Below, piece after piece: positions 52,356-64,000 of a DNA stretch of 64,000 nt. The stretch's first letter is position 1. Every line of letters starts with the position of its first letter. The position numbers and the translations under genes are program-made. This DNA comes from Clostridiales bacterium VE202-01 (GTDB taxonomy: Bacteria > Bacillota_I > Bacilli_A > Erysipelotrichales > Coprobacillaceae), in NCBI GenBank assembly GCA_000508865.1, contig BAHP02000062.1:1-64000 (forward strand), in the 5' to 3' direction. The notes below the pieces were generated by a model that worked only from the letters and a program-made list of their open reading frames with translations, had not been told where the DNA came from and searched no databases.

Positions 52356-52820
52356 TTAACTATTTAATAACTTTGTTAGATCTGCAATCGAAACATCCAT
52401 TTTCGAAGAAACTTCAGCCATAGTCATACCAGTGGCAAGAAAACGTTTTACAACCATTTTCATCTCTTCCCCGACTTCAATAATATGACCATCTAAATCA
52501 TAAAAACGAATTACCCGCTGTCCCCAGCTATGTTCAACGATTTCACCACAATATTCAATATCAGGATATTTTTTCAATTTATCTAAAAAAAGATCAAAGT
52601 CCTGTTTTTCAAAGCATATTTCCATATTATTTGATTTTTTTAATACCTGCTCTTGGGGGATATTAACAAGCCAATCAAAATTTTGTTGTAATGCTAACCC
52701 ACAAGTAAAAGCAATATTTATCCCATAATCTTGGAATACCTCCAAACCAAATAAATCTTCATAAAATTTTCTTGCAGCATTGATATCTGACACTGAAATA
52801 ACCGTACAATTATATTTCAT
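52356..52820 (-). CDS. VOC (glyoxalase/bleomycin-resistance-like) protein with C-terminal extension
   Basis: A 154-aa protein. The VOC fold occupies about residues 1-120 (VISVSDINAARKFYEDLFGLEV, RVIRFYDLDGHIIEVGE). The last 30 residues (MTMAEVSSKMDVSIADLTKLL) form an HTH-like extension. Function unknown. The start overlaps the preceding gene by 4 bp. Confidence 0.75.
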   Translation of the reverse strand: MKYNCTVISVSDINAARKFYEDLFGLEVFQDYGINIAFTCGLALQQNFDWLVNIPQEQVLKKSNNMEICFEKQDFDLFLDKLKKYPDIEYCGEIVEHSWGQRVIRFYDLDGHIIEVGEEMKMVVKRFLATGMTMAEVSSKMDVSIADLTKLLNS

Positions 52821-53422
52821 ATAAATTTCCCTTCTAATTTTAATCTATTATCATTTTCTTCAATTGCCTTTTTAAACTCCTCTGTAACATATATCTTTCG
52901 ATTAACAAATTCTGGTAATTTAAAAATAATTTTATCTCTTAACTTTGATTTTACAAATACATATTGTATAACATCCATCACTCTGTTAAATGATGGATAA
53001 CGCTTGATTTTAGAACGATCATAATCAAGACAATCAACAACTTCAATCACATTGATTACATAAAATATATCATCTTGGTTTTTCATTCGTAATGCTTGGA
53101 TACGCCCTTTCATATATCAAAAGCACCTTTATTTAAGATAAAAGAACTTACATCCACACTAAATACATCACCAATTTGTTTATTGACTTCATCTTTATAT
53201 TCGCTTGGCACGATAAAACTTAATTTTCTATCTTTCACTATCTTGCCTTCAAAAATATAAGATTTATAACCATTTCTAGGCAATGTCTCATAAGTTCTAT
53301 AAGTATGTAATTGGTATACTTTTATATTTTTTTCAATGAACGATTGTACAATCCATTTTTCTTTTAGTTTGTAGTGCCAGTTTTGGCAGTGAACTAATTA
53401 CCCGTGAAGTAACAACTTTCAT
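52817..53422 (-). pseudogene. immunity-protein-like gene, apparently in fragments
   Basis: An ATG at 53422 gives MKVVTSRVISSLPK, which stops unless one base is removed at the T4 run 53391-53394; it then reads NWHYKLKEKWIVQSF, YETLPRNGYKSYIFEGKI and stops at 53117. A second ORF (MKGRIQALRMKNQDDIFYV to LKLEGKFI) starts at 53113 with an ATGA overlap and may be the second half of one protein or a separate gene. The NGYKSYIFEGKI and RMKNQDDIFYVI segments recall Imm43/Imm11-type immunity proteins of polymorphic toxin systems; that is a tentative match. Confidence 0.4.
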
Positions 53423-53454
53423 AATCTCATCTCACTTTCAAACTACCTGTTAAT

Positions 53455-53898
53455 TTATTTTTCCATAAGATAATTTATTAAAGAAATCCCATTTCTAATT
53501 ACTTTTTGTTCTTTAATTATCTTATATCCTCTCCTTTCAAAAAAATGCTTTGCTGTAATAGAAACATGAACAACTTTTTTTCCATTAACTACTTGTTCTA
53601 ATTTATCACAAATAGCTGTCGCAACACCTCTTCCTTGATAATCTTTATGAACATATAAATGATCAAGATATCCATTTTTATCGATATCTCCAAAACCGAT
53701 AATAATTTTCTCATCGACTGCTACGACCGTATAATGCTTTAAAAATGATTGATTCCATTTTTCTAAATCTATATTTCTAGTTGCCCAGACATTTAATTGT
53801 TCTTGGTTATAATCTCTTGCGTTAATTGTATGAACGGTATCATAAAATAATCTTGCTAACTCCTGGCTATCAGATGGCTGATATTTTCTAATAATCAT
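53455..53898 (-). CDS. GNAT-family N-acetyltransferase
   Basis: A 147-aa acetyltransferase. The acetyl-CoA motif A YLDHLYVHKDYQGRGVATAI with R/Q-x-x-G-x-G/A and the C-terminal HFFERRGYKIIKEQ are clear. ITAKHFFERRGY resembles small Firmicutes GNAT proteins of unknown substrate. Single gene with GAGAAAAATG upstream. Confidence 0.88.
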   Translation of the reverse strand: MIIRKYQPSDSQELARLFYDTVHTINARDYNQEQLNVWATRNIDLEKWNQSFLKHYTVVAVDEKIIIGFGDIDKNGYLDHLYVHKDYQGRGVATAICDKLEQVVNGKKVVHVSITAKHFFERRGYKIIKEQKVIRNGISLINYLMEK

Positions 53899-54047
53899 TT
53901 TTCTCTCCTAAAATCTAATTTGTTAATTTTATTATAACATCAATAAATACCCATGTCATTTTCCAATCCCAATACCAATATCATAAATAGATAATCTAAA
54001 TTTAATAACTTTTTGTAACCATCGTAATTTTAACTAGTAAGTCAAAA

Positions 54048-54102
54048 AAGAGGCCTGTATTTAATAGACCCCTAATTGCAATCTATTTCTTTACAGCCTC
54101 TT
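54048..54102 (-). terminator. terminator of the GH63 gene
   Basis: Arms AAGAGGCCTGT (54048-54058) and ACAGCCTCTT (54093-54102) pair with one bulge around a long loop. A run of T follows on the minus strand. Confidence 0.6.
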
Positions 54103-54107
54103 ATATA

Positions 54108-57118
<3,011 letters not shown>

Positions 57119-57145
57119 CCCGATTAACTTTTAAAGTTGATCGGG
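57119..57145 (-). terminator. terminator of the large surface-protein gene
   Basis: CCCGAT-TAACTTT and AAAGTT-GATCGGG pair with one bulge and a tiny loop; TTTTT follows on the minus strand. Confidence 0.75.
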
Positions 57146-57154
57146 TAATATAAG

Positions 57155-59469
57155 CTAATTAGTTTTTAAAAATTTCTTTTTTAAAAGAATTGATGAAACA
57201 CATAAAGCAATAACATAACTGCATAATCCTAAATCATCACCTGTTTTAACAGCAGCATTTTGATTATCAAGTAAATCTCCTAATCTATTATTACTAGCAC
57301 CAGATACAGTAGTACCTGGTTCATTATTGTCTAGCTCAGGTGCTGGCTTCAAATCAGGCTTGATTGAATCAGGATCTGTTGTTAAAGTTATCTTTGCAGT
57401 TCCAGAAGGAATTCCACTACCTCCCGTTAACTTTACATTTTTAGTAGTGACTATTATTTTCTCACCAACAGCATCGCCACCTTTTTTACGATCATTTGGT
57501 GATAAAGCTAAACTATCACCACCGTTACTTTCAAGATTAGCTACTGTTATCTTACCATAACCAGTAATTCCATCACCGCCATCACCATAATGACCATAAC
57601 CACCATTAGCAATTAATGTCCCTAAACCAGAAATAATTCCGCCGTTTAATACAACACCATTACCACCTTGAACTGATGGATAAAAAATATCTTCTCCTCC
57701 ACCAGTAGCAGTTAAAATAGCATTTTCTTCAATAATAAGTTCTCCATTAACTAAGATAGCATTTTGACCTGGTAATGTACCACTGCCATCATCGCCTTGA
57801 ATAGTATTAGTACCTGACACAGTTACTCTTCCATTTACAATTACAACATTCAAATTATCTGGCTTATTAGCACCATCTGTTAAATAGCGACTATTTGAAA
57901 TAATTTGAGCATCTTTTAAAACACTACCTTCATTCAAGGTTAAAGTATCTGTCAATGCTGAAGAGTGTGACATTGTAAACGTTCCACCATTAACCTCAAC
58001 TGGTCCAAAAGCAACAGAGTCTTTTAAATGTAAACTACCGCCTTTTTCAACAATAATTTTTACACTTGAATATATTTTCATGTTTTCAATAGTTACAGAA
58101 CATCCTGCAGGTATCGTTAAAGTTTCTAAAGCATATCCTTGATTATTACCAATGATTCCATATAAACCAGATTCATGTGAACCATAAATATTAGTTAAAT
58201 TAACTGGTACGATACTATCAGCACATTTAGAAATTTCATATGGTTCCATATCCCATGAAGTAATTGTTGGATCTAATGCATCAAACGTTGTTGTAAAGTT
58301 TGATCATCTACATAAATACGTAATTGACATTGATTAGATACTACAGTTTGTCCACGATCAGTTAATGTAGCTTGAACAGTATATACCCCAGCTTTTTCTG
58401 GCGTTCCAGAAACGGCGATTGTACCATTAATATTAATAACATTCATTCCGCTTCCTTCTGGAGAAATAGAAACAGATAATTTTGCTCCTGAATGTTTATT
58501 TTGATAGTTATAGTAATCCAATTTATCAGTTCCTTCTATTACATAAGGAGTTAGATAACATTGGTATCCTGTTTGTCCAACAGTTACAGCATCTAAAGAA
58601 CCTTCTAATGTTAATGATAACTTGTCATTAATTTTTAAAGGTACTGTTTTTTCAATAGATACATCTCTTTCATCATCAGATATTGTTTTAATATTAACAG
58701 TATAATCCCCAGTATTTACTGGTGTCCCAGTAATTTCAATTTTATTATCAACAACACTTGCCTCTAATCCGTTAGTATTAGGTAAAATACTAATTTCTAA
58801 TGAAGCTTGATCACTGTTTGTTCCCGTTAATTCATATGATAAAGAATCATAATATGCTTGCCCTTTGACACCATCTTTTAAAGATGTTGACAACATTGTT
58901 AGATTTAAAGGAATAAAAGATGGTTTGGCGTTTCCAATATTTTCTGGTTCAATAGTTGTTCCAGCATATATTGCTGAGCCGTTATTTTCGATTTTTCCGG
59001 TATCAAATGTACAATTAGTAAAAGTTGCTGTTCCATTGTTAGTAACTGTTTGACTAAAAATACATGATTCGAACACTACATTTGCTCCTTCTTCAATCAA
59101 AAGCCCACTATCAATATCAAATGTAATATTTCTTACAAGAACATTACTATTAGCACCAAATTTCATTGTTCCACCACGAACATCTTTAATTGTTCTTTGC
59201 ATTGCTTTATCTTCAAAAAAGTTTTTTGCCCAGCCTAATAATTGTTCAACATTAGAGCCAATCGTCGTTGTTCCAACACCTGTTAAATTAGCATTAACTT
59301 TAATAATTGATGCATTATTGGACCAGCCTAAATAAGTATCTAAATTATAGCTGTTATCATCAATAATATATTCATCATTAGCTGCATATACTTTTGTCAT
59401 ACTTGCAGCTGGTTGTAACATCACAACCATAGCTAAAAATAAAGAAAGTATAATTTTTTTCATATCCAA
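57155..59469 (-). pseudogene. large LPXTG-like cell-surface protein, frameshifted in the middle
   Basis: The N-terminal frame (59469-58273) begins with a signal peptide (KKIILSLFLAMVVMLQPAAS) and has a right-handed beta-helix-like region (FGANSNVLVRNITFDIDSG, VVFESCIFSQTVTNN) and two Ig-like domains (about 195-385). It runs out of frame at RIYVDDQTLQQ. One extra base at 58291-58296 gives QTLTTTFDALDPTITSW and joins the downstream frame, rich in NGGxxI beta-helix strands (VVLNGGIISGLGTLIANGG) and ending in a sorting-like signal (AVKTGDDLG), a hydrophobic helix and KKKFLKTN. The joined protein is 771 aa. Probably an adhesin; ligand unknown. Confidence 0.75.
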
Positions 59470-59574
59470 TCCTCACTATTTATTTTGTGGTTAGCTTAAG
59501 CTAACAATAAGTATATTACTACCTCCCCATATTGTCAATAAAAACATGATATTTTGTTATAAAAAACTAACAAA

Positions 59575-59602
59575 ATAAACTACCTAAATCTAGGTAGTTT
59601 AT
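59575..59602. terminator. terminator of the FMN-binding surface protein gene
   Basis: AAACTACCTA (59577-59586) and TAGGTAGTTT (59591-59600) with a 4-nt loop, flanked by A and T, between two surface-protein genes. Confidence 0.75.
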
Positions 59603-59611
59603 CCGTGTATA

Positions 59612-62029
59612 CTATTTTTCTTCATCTCGTTTTGATTTTCTTACTTTCCATGTAAGTCCACTTGCTCCAAATGAAGAAATTGCTAGACTCATCCATCCCC
59701 AAATACTAGCTGGATCACCCGTTTTTGGATCATTTGAATCTGTTTTGTCACCTGAATTATCTGGAGAAGCTGTTGATGAATTATTACCATTTGTAATATC
59801 ACCAGATGGTAAATCATTAGCATTATCAGCTTTTACTAAAGCATCAATTGCACTTTGTAATGCTTTTGCAATACTATCAACTGATTCTTGAGATTCTTTT
59901 GTTTCTAAAATTGTTTTAGCTTCATCAAGAACTATTTGAAGTGTTGACCAGCTGTCTGCAGTATAATCTGTTTCTTTTAATGCCTCTGCCTTTTCAATAA
60001 CAGATTGTAGTGCTGCTGTATCAATTTCATCAACTGGCTCATCTTTTGGTGAAACTACAGTTCCAGATACTGATGGATATCCAATTGATTGAACATCTAA
60101 TACATATTCTGCACCAGCATCTGGGAAGACTACTGTCGTATTTCCTCTTGAAGTTATCTTTGCATCAAAATTTACTGTTCCATCTTCATTGAATACTGCT
60201 GTCCCTAGATTGTTTCCTTTTAATGCTGTTCCATTTACACTGATTCCTGATATACTGCTTAAATATGTCGCTACATCTAATCCTTCTGGTAATACTAATT
60301 TGTTGTCTACTAGTTTTACATCTCCTTCGTTATATCCAGCTGTCAAGATGACATTTGCTGTCATATCTTCGTATGACTCATCTGTATATGTCAATGTATA
60401 TTGTCCGATTCCTGTATTAGCTGTCTTATATACTGTTAAGACATTGTTTTCATATTTATAATCTGTTCCGGCAACTAAGCTGTTTCCTTTATAGCTTACT
60501 TCTGTCAATTTATAACTGCTTCCTTCTGGTGCCTTTATACTCATTGCCACATTTACACCATCTTCATATACCGCATCTTTTCCAGTTGCCTGATATTCTT
60601 CATCTAATAATTTCTTACATAATAAGTTTGTATTGATTACTAGATCTGGAGCATCTTTGATCAGATATGTGATCTTTGTGATTGTTTTTCCTTGTAATTC
60701 TTCATGTCTTAGATAATCGATCGCATTACCTTGAGGAACTTTGAATCCGTCTTTTACTGCAAAAGCGATTTCTCCACTTCTCAACCATAGATTTTCTAAG
60801 TGTTCCATTCCATATTTCTTGCCATCTGATGTCTCAACTACTACACCTTGCATATTATCACTTGTTGGTAAATATTCTGATTCGATATCGATTTGATAAT
60901 GTCCCCAAGTTGTATTTGTAGCAATTTCTGCTGTTGCTTCATTATCTACGACAGTCTCACTAACCATTGCTCCTAATGTTCCATCACCGTTCAATACTTT
61001 ATATTCTGTTGGGATCGTATCAGTCACTGTCATATTTTCAATGATTGTCAACAACTTATTGTTGCATCCTTTACCTTCTTTGATTGCTTCTTTAGCAGCA
61101 TTGTATAAAGATTCTGGTACAGCGATATTAACATCTTTTAATCCTTCGATTTCTACACCTGAATCACTTTGTGTATAATAAGTAGCTCCTAATTTAGTTG
61201 ATTTAGTTGTTGTTGCACTACTTACAGCATCATACATACCATCTTTACGATAATTAGATGCTGTTACTTTATCTGCTGCTGTTAGATCCATCGTTGATGA
61301 AGCTTCAACGTCGTTTAATTCACCGTAATAGAAATCTGCATATGATAGATCTACTGTTCCATAAATATAAGGATATTTTTTTACAAGTGCATCTATAGCT
61401 GCTGCCAATTCATCAGTTGCTTTTGTAATTTGTTCTTGTGATTCTTTTGCTTCTAACGCTTGTTTAGCTAAAGTTAATTTTTCTTGTAATGTTGCCCATG
61501 ATTCAGCAGTATAATTAGTTTCTACTAAAGCTTCTGCTTTTGAAATTTCATTTGAAAGTTCCTCAGTATCAACTGTTGATGCTTTTTCGGCATTTTCTAA
61601 AGCTTTTAAAGCAGCAGCTTTAATGGCAGTAGATGTCCGTGTTGCGCCACTTACAGTGTCCCATTGTTCAATGGTAGCTGTAGTTGCATCTTTTCCTTCA
61701 ATCAGTGTTTTAAATCCTTTGCTTTTGCTGTAAGCTTTATCAAAGTAAGATTTTGATTCACTGTCAAAATCATTTCCAGTAGTAACATTGACATTAGCAA
61801 ACTTACCGTTTTCTACTTGTAAGTTTACTGTAATATCATATTCTCCCCATTCTTCCTCGTTTTCATCGTCTTCTTGAGTCCGCAAAACTCTTTGGGTACT
61901 TTGATATGTGCCATCTTTTACAATATCATTAGCACCTATTCCAAAGACTGATGTTGGGGTAAGTCCCAATGACATTGTAAATGCCATCATGACAGCAAAC
62001 GGCTTGTTTAAATTCTTCTTGTCTTCCAT
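59612..62029 (-). CDS. sortase-anchored FMN-binding surface protein with FIVAR modules
   Basis: An 805-aa extracellular protein. After an N-terminal signal (FAVMMAFTMSLGLTPTSVFG) an FMN-binding domain follows, with the ApbE flavinylation motif DTVSGATRTS (124-133; Thr130 would carry FMN). A second, degenerate copy reads DAVSSATTTK at about 255-264. Two FIVAR-like helical modules (AEALVETNYTAESW, AEALKETDYTADSW) flank a beta region of Ig-like strands. The end is DPKTGD, a hydrophobic helix and a basic tail (KVRKSKRDEEK). It probably accepts electrons outside the membrane from the polyferredoxin encoded upstream. Confidence 0.85.
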   Translation of the reverse strand: MEDKKNLNKPFAVMMAFTMSLGLTPTSVFGIGANDIVKDGTYQSTQRVLRTQEDDENEEEWGEYDITVNLQVENGKFANVNVTTGNDFDSESKSYFDKAYSKSKGFKTLIEGKDATTATIEQWDTVSGATRTSTAIKAAALKALENAEKASTVDTEELSNEISKAEALVETNYTAESWATLQEKLTLAKQALEAKESQEQITKATDELAAAIDALVKKYPYIYGTVDLSYADFYYGELNDVEASSTMDLTAADKVTASNYRKDGMYDAVSSATTTKSTKLGATYYTQSDSGVEIEGLKDVNIAVPESLYNAAKEAIKEGKGCNNKLLTIIENMTVTDTIPTEYKVLNGDGTLGAMVSETVVDNEATAEIATNTTWGHYQIDIESEYLPTSDNMQGVVVETSDGKKYGMEHLENLWLRSGEIAFAVKDGFKVPQGNAIDYLRHEELQGKTITKITYLIKDAPDLVINTNLLCKKLLDEEYQATGKDAVYEDGVNVAMSIKAPEGSSYKLTEVSYKGNSLVAGTDYKYENNVLTVYKTANTGIGQYTLTYTDESYEDMTANVILTAGYNEGDVKLVDNKLVLPEGLDVATYLSSISGISVNGTALKGNNLGTAVFNEDGTVNFDAKITSRGNTTVVFPDAGAEYVLDVQSIGYPSVSGTVVSPKDEPVDEIDTAALQSVIEKAEALKETDYTADSWSTLQIVLDEAKTILETKESQESVDSIAKALQSAIDALVKADNANDLPSGDITNGNNSSTASPDNSGDKTDSNDPKTGDPASIWGWMSLAISSFGASGLTWKVRKSKRDEEK

Positions 62030-62051
62030 TTTTCTCTCCTCTTTCTTAAAA

Positions 62052-62095
62052 TATTAATTAAATAGTTAGAAACTTCTAACTATTTAATTAATATT
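62052..62095 (-). terminator. long stem-loop at the end of the Gx transporter gene
   Basis: Arms ending GTTAGA (62065-62070) and TCTAAC (62075-62080) extend outward through TAATTAAATA/TATTTAATTA for about 19 bp, with loop AACT. It overlaps the stop codon. It probably reduces read-through into the surface-protein gene. Confidence 0.65.
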
Positions 62096-62586
62096 TTTTG
62101 ACTTCCTTTACTAACTGTAGGAAGAATCCTTTTAGCAAGAAAGCCAATTAAAACTCCGGTTATTATTCCCGCAATCATTAATGGTGGTAAATAATAAATA
62201 ATCTTATTATTTTGAATGATCAAGATAGCAGCCAAAATTTGTCCAATATTATGACTTACACCACCTGCAATACTTATCCCCACGATTGAAAACCCCTTAA
62301 TATTCTTCAAAAGCAGCATAATAAGATAACTTAAGATTCCACCAGATAAACTATACATTAATGAAAGCCCATTACCAAATAAACATCCCATCAAAAGTAT
62401 TCTAACTAACGAAATAAAGAATACTTCCTGCGGTTTTAAAATATAAAAACCAATCAACACCACTAAATTAGCCAATCCTAGTTTCATTCCTGGTAATCCT
62501 ACGTTTATAGGAATCAACACCTCGATATAACTAAAAGTCATTGCTAGAGCAACTAAAATTGCTGCATAAGTCACTTTTCTGCTCAT
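62080..62586 (-). CDS. Gx transporter / heptaprenyl diphosphate synthase subunit I family protein
   Basis: About 168 aa from ATG at 62586 (AGGAGG upstream). Five to six membrane helices with the family features LGLANLVVLIGFY, LVRILLMGCLFGNGLSLMYSLSGG and AGGVSHNIGQILAA. Gx proteins are often encoded with NusG-II proteins, FMN-binding proteins and ApbE, as here, and were named for their link to quinone/isoprenoid genes. Transport of a flavin or quinone precursor is inferred. Confidence 0.85.
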   Translation of the reverse strand: MSRKVTYAAILVALAMTFSYIEVLIPINVGLPGMKLGLANLVVLIGFYILKPQEVFFISLVRILLMGCLFGNGLSLMYSLSGGILSYLIMLLLKNIKGFSIVGISIAGGVSHNIGQILAAILIIQNNKIIYYLPPLMIAGIITGVLIGFLAKRILPTVSKGSQKILIK

Positions 62587-62596
62587 TTTTACCCTC

Positions 62597-62968
62597 CTAT
62601 TTAGAAATCCCATCTATTTCACTACCAGTTTCATCTTCTAAAATAACTTCGACAACTAATTTATGTGGTAAACAAACGATTGTCTCATTTTCTCTACTGA
62701 TTTCATTTTGATCCATGCAATAACCATCAGGACAATCAGCTTCAATCATCTTTGCTTTACCATCTTTTATCTGGGCAGTATTTATTCCTAGATCTTCTTT
62801 AATTTCGATTGTTTGATCGTCCTCTAGAGAATATGTACCATAAACTTCACCATCAATTGTAATCCTGATACGATTACCTGCTGTTTGATGAGACATATTT
62901 ATAAAAACAAACATTAAAACCGCTATAATAAGCAAAACTAAAACTAGATATATATCTCTTTTTTTCAT
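62597..62968 (-). CDS. NusG domain II-like membrane-anchored protein
   Basis: A 123-aa protein with one N-terminal helix (DIYLVLVLLIIAVLMFVFI) and an extracytoplasmic NusG-II-like beta domain containing IDGEVYGTYSLEDDQTIEI and the Cys pattern ADCPDGYCMDQ and IVCLPHKLVVEV. This form is typical of proteins encoded with Gx transporters and FMN-binding proteins. The Cys may bind metal or form disulfides. Confidence 0.85.
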   Translation of the reverse strand: MKKRDIYLVLVLLIIAVLMFVFINMSHQTAGNRIRITIDGEVYGTYSLEDDQTIEIKEDLGINTAQIKDGKAKMIEADCPDGYCMDQNEISRENETIVCLPHKLVVEVILEDETGSEIDGISK

Positions 62969-62971
62969 TCA

Positions 62972-63844
62972 TTAAACTCCTGCCCAAAAAAGCAATGACA
63001 TTAATAACAATGCTTTAAAAATCGTAAAAAATACTTCGTTTCCTTTAAGCTCCTTGATTCCACAATGAACATTACCTTTAGGACAAATATCAATACATTT
63101 TTGACATTGAAAACATTCTCCTGATGTTTCTAAAGAACCTGTACTTGGTAATTCAATATTTGAAGGACATTTTCTTGTACAGCCTGAACATCTATTGATA
63201 CAACTTTCCCTATCACGTCGCAATGAGAAAAATGGCAATACTGGTAATAAGGCAAATACAGCACCCATAGGGCATAAAAACTTACAGAAAAATCTTTCAT
63301 GAAGCAGCATTCCAATTATAATCAATAATAAGATTATGACCCCCGGAATATATGCCCCTAATTTTAAATTACCAGCATGAATCATTGAAAAAACATCCCA
63401 AGGGCTGTAACCATTTGTAACACGATAAACCCCTGCAAAACAAGCTACAACTATTGCGGCTAAGATAATATATTTGATCCAAATTAATTTTTTAGCTAAA
63501 GCATCACTTATCGAAATTGGTTTCTTTTTTAATTTTTTACACCCTTTGATATAAAGGGCATGGAATGCATCGCCTAGAGTTCCAAAAGCACAGGCAAAAC
63601 CACAGAAAAAGCGTCCAAAAACAATCGTGTATAAACAAACAACAATTAAAATCGTAGTAAATGAAGTTAAACCAATTTTATCCCCAGTACCAATTTGTGT
63701 AAAAACATATTTTACACCTGCAAAAGCAGCTGTGTATACAGAAGGAATAAAAATGAAGTATAATAGTTGAATAACCGCTCTTAAATAAGTATGAATCTTA
63801 TTTAAATCTTTTTTAGACATGTTATTTAAATCTAACTTTTTCAT
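62972..63844 (-). CDS. NapH/NosR-type membrane polyferredoxin
   Basis: A 290-aa protein with five or six helices. Two CxxxC-P-type motifs in membrane loops (FFCGFACAFG, FFCKFLCPMG) and two [4Fe-4S] clusters near the C-terminus (CINRCSGCTRKCP, CFQCQKCIDICP). It would move electrons across the membrane to the extracellular FMN-binding protein. It is flanked by FMN-binding genes on both sides. Confidence 0.85.
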   Translation of the reverse strand: MKKLDLNNMSKKDLNKIHTYLRAVIQLLYFIFIPSVYTAAFAGVKYVFTQIGTGDKIGLTSFTTILIVVCLYTIVFGRFFCGFACAFGTLGDAFHALYIKGCKKLKKKPISISDALAKKLIWIKYIILAAIVVACFAGVYRVTNGYSPWDVFSMIHAGNLKLGAYIPGVIILLLIIIGMLLHERFFCKFLCPMGAVFALLPVLPFFSLRRDRESCINRCSGCTRKCPSNIELPSTGSLETSGECFQCQKCIDICPKGNVHCGIKELKGNEVFFTIFKALLLMSLLFWAGV

Positions 63845-63845
63845 C

Positions 63846-64000
63846 CTAATTTACCGCCTTTTCTAAAGCTTTAGCTACAGCATCCTTGATTCCTGTAGAA
63901 CTAAATGTCGCTCCACTTATAGTATCAACATCACTAGACTGTTTATCGATAATATCATCAATAATATCTTTAGCCATCGTTAAATAAGCACTGTCTTCAC
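63846..64000 (-). CDS. FMN-binding domain protein (partial, 3' end only)
   Basis: The last 50 codons of a leftward gene: TMAKDIIDDIIDKQSSDVD, then the flavinylation motif DTISGATFSS and a C-terminal helix (KDAVAKALEKAVN). Its stop is one base before the polyferredoxin ATG, so the two are translationally coupled. The N-terminal part lies beyond base 64000. Confidence 0.85.
   Translation of the reverse strand, partial: EDSAYLTMAKDIIDDIIDKQSSDVDTISGATFSSTGIKDAVAKALEKAVN

Overview
The window is low-GC Firmicutes DNA. The chromosomal part (recG, plsX, rnc, a CPBP protease, FIVAR-containing surface proteins ending in PKTGD or PATGD sorting signals, ATG/GTG/TTG starts behind AGGAGG-type ribosome sites) looks like a gut Erysipelotrichia / Coprobacillaceae (Thomasclavelia- or Coprobacillus-like) bacterium. 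That placement is inference from gene style, not from a marker gene.

Layout. 1-1999 is the right end of a first integrated element (XRE regulator and tyrosine integrase). 1952-43002 is a complete 41-kb siphovirus-type prophage. The two are stacked in one tRNA-Lys(CTT) gene: the intact tRNA lies at 42957-43032 and its last 48 bp are repeated exactly at 1952-1999. Within the prophage nearly everything reads leftward from the cro side: cro and small membrane proteins (38.6-37.9 kb), excisionase-like gene, ERF/exonuclease/SSB/RusA recombination genes, replication initiator, C5 DNA methyltransferase, ArpU-like late regulator, a tRNA-like RNA, terminase, portal, head, connector, tail, tape measure, baseplate and fibres, then holin, a Tad2-family protein, amidase, and a DUF2335 cassette with its own promoter next to the left att. 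Rightward from the immunity region are cI, a frameshifted membrane protein, a SLATT (DUF4231) membrane protein, a ThsB/MTH538-type TIR-like protein and the integrase.

43033-64000 is host chromosome: a degenerate HAD protein, a PAP2 phosphatase, a CPBP protease, an integral membrane protein, a MazF-type toxin, a HAD phosphatase, the recG-plsX-rnc block, a lone PTS IIB, VOC and GNAT proteins, a sortase-anchored YgjK-like GH63 glucosidase, a large anchored surface protein, and a flavin/iron-sulfur electron-transfer locus (FMN-binding proteins, polyferredoxin, NusG-II protein, Gx transporter) that runs off the right edge.

The most interesting reading is a candidate defence module (SLATT effector plus TIR-like enzyme) in the cI-int interval of a prophage that also carries, in its lysis block, a Tad2-family protein, a family whose characterised members sequester TIR-made signals. 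The main caution is quality: at least eleven genes, including recG and plsX, are each broken by a single-base indel, four of them in runs of exactly eight A/T. Most of these are probably consensus errors, so the broken state of cI, the methyltransferase and the tape measure should not be taken at face value.
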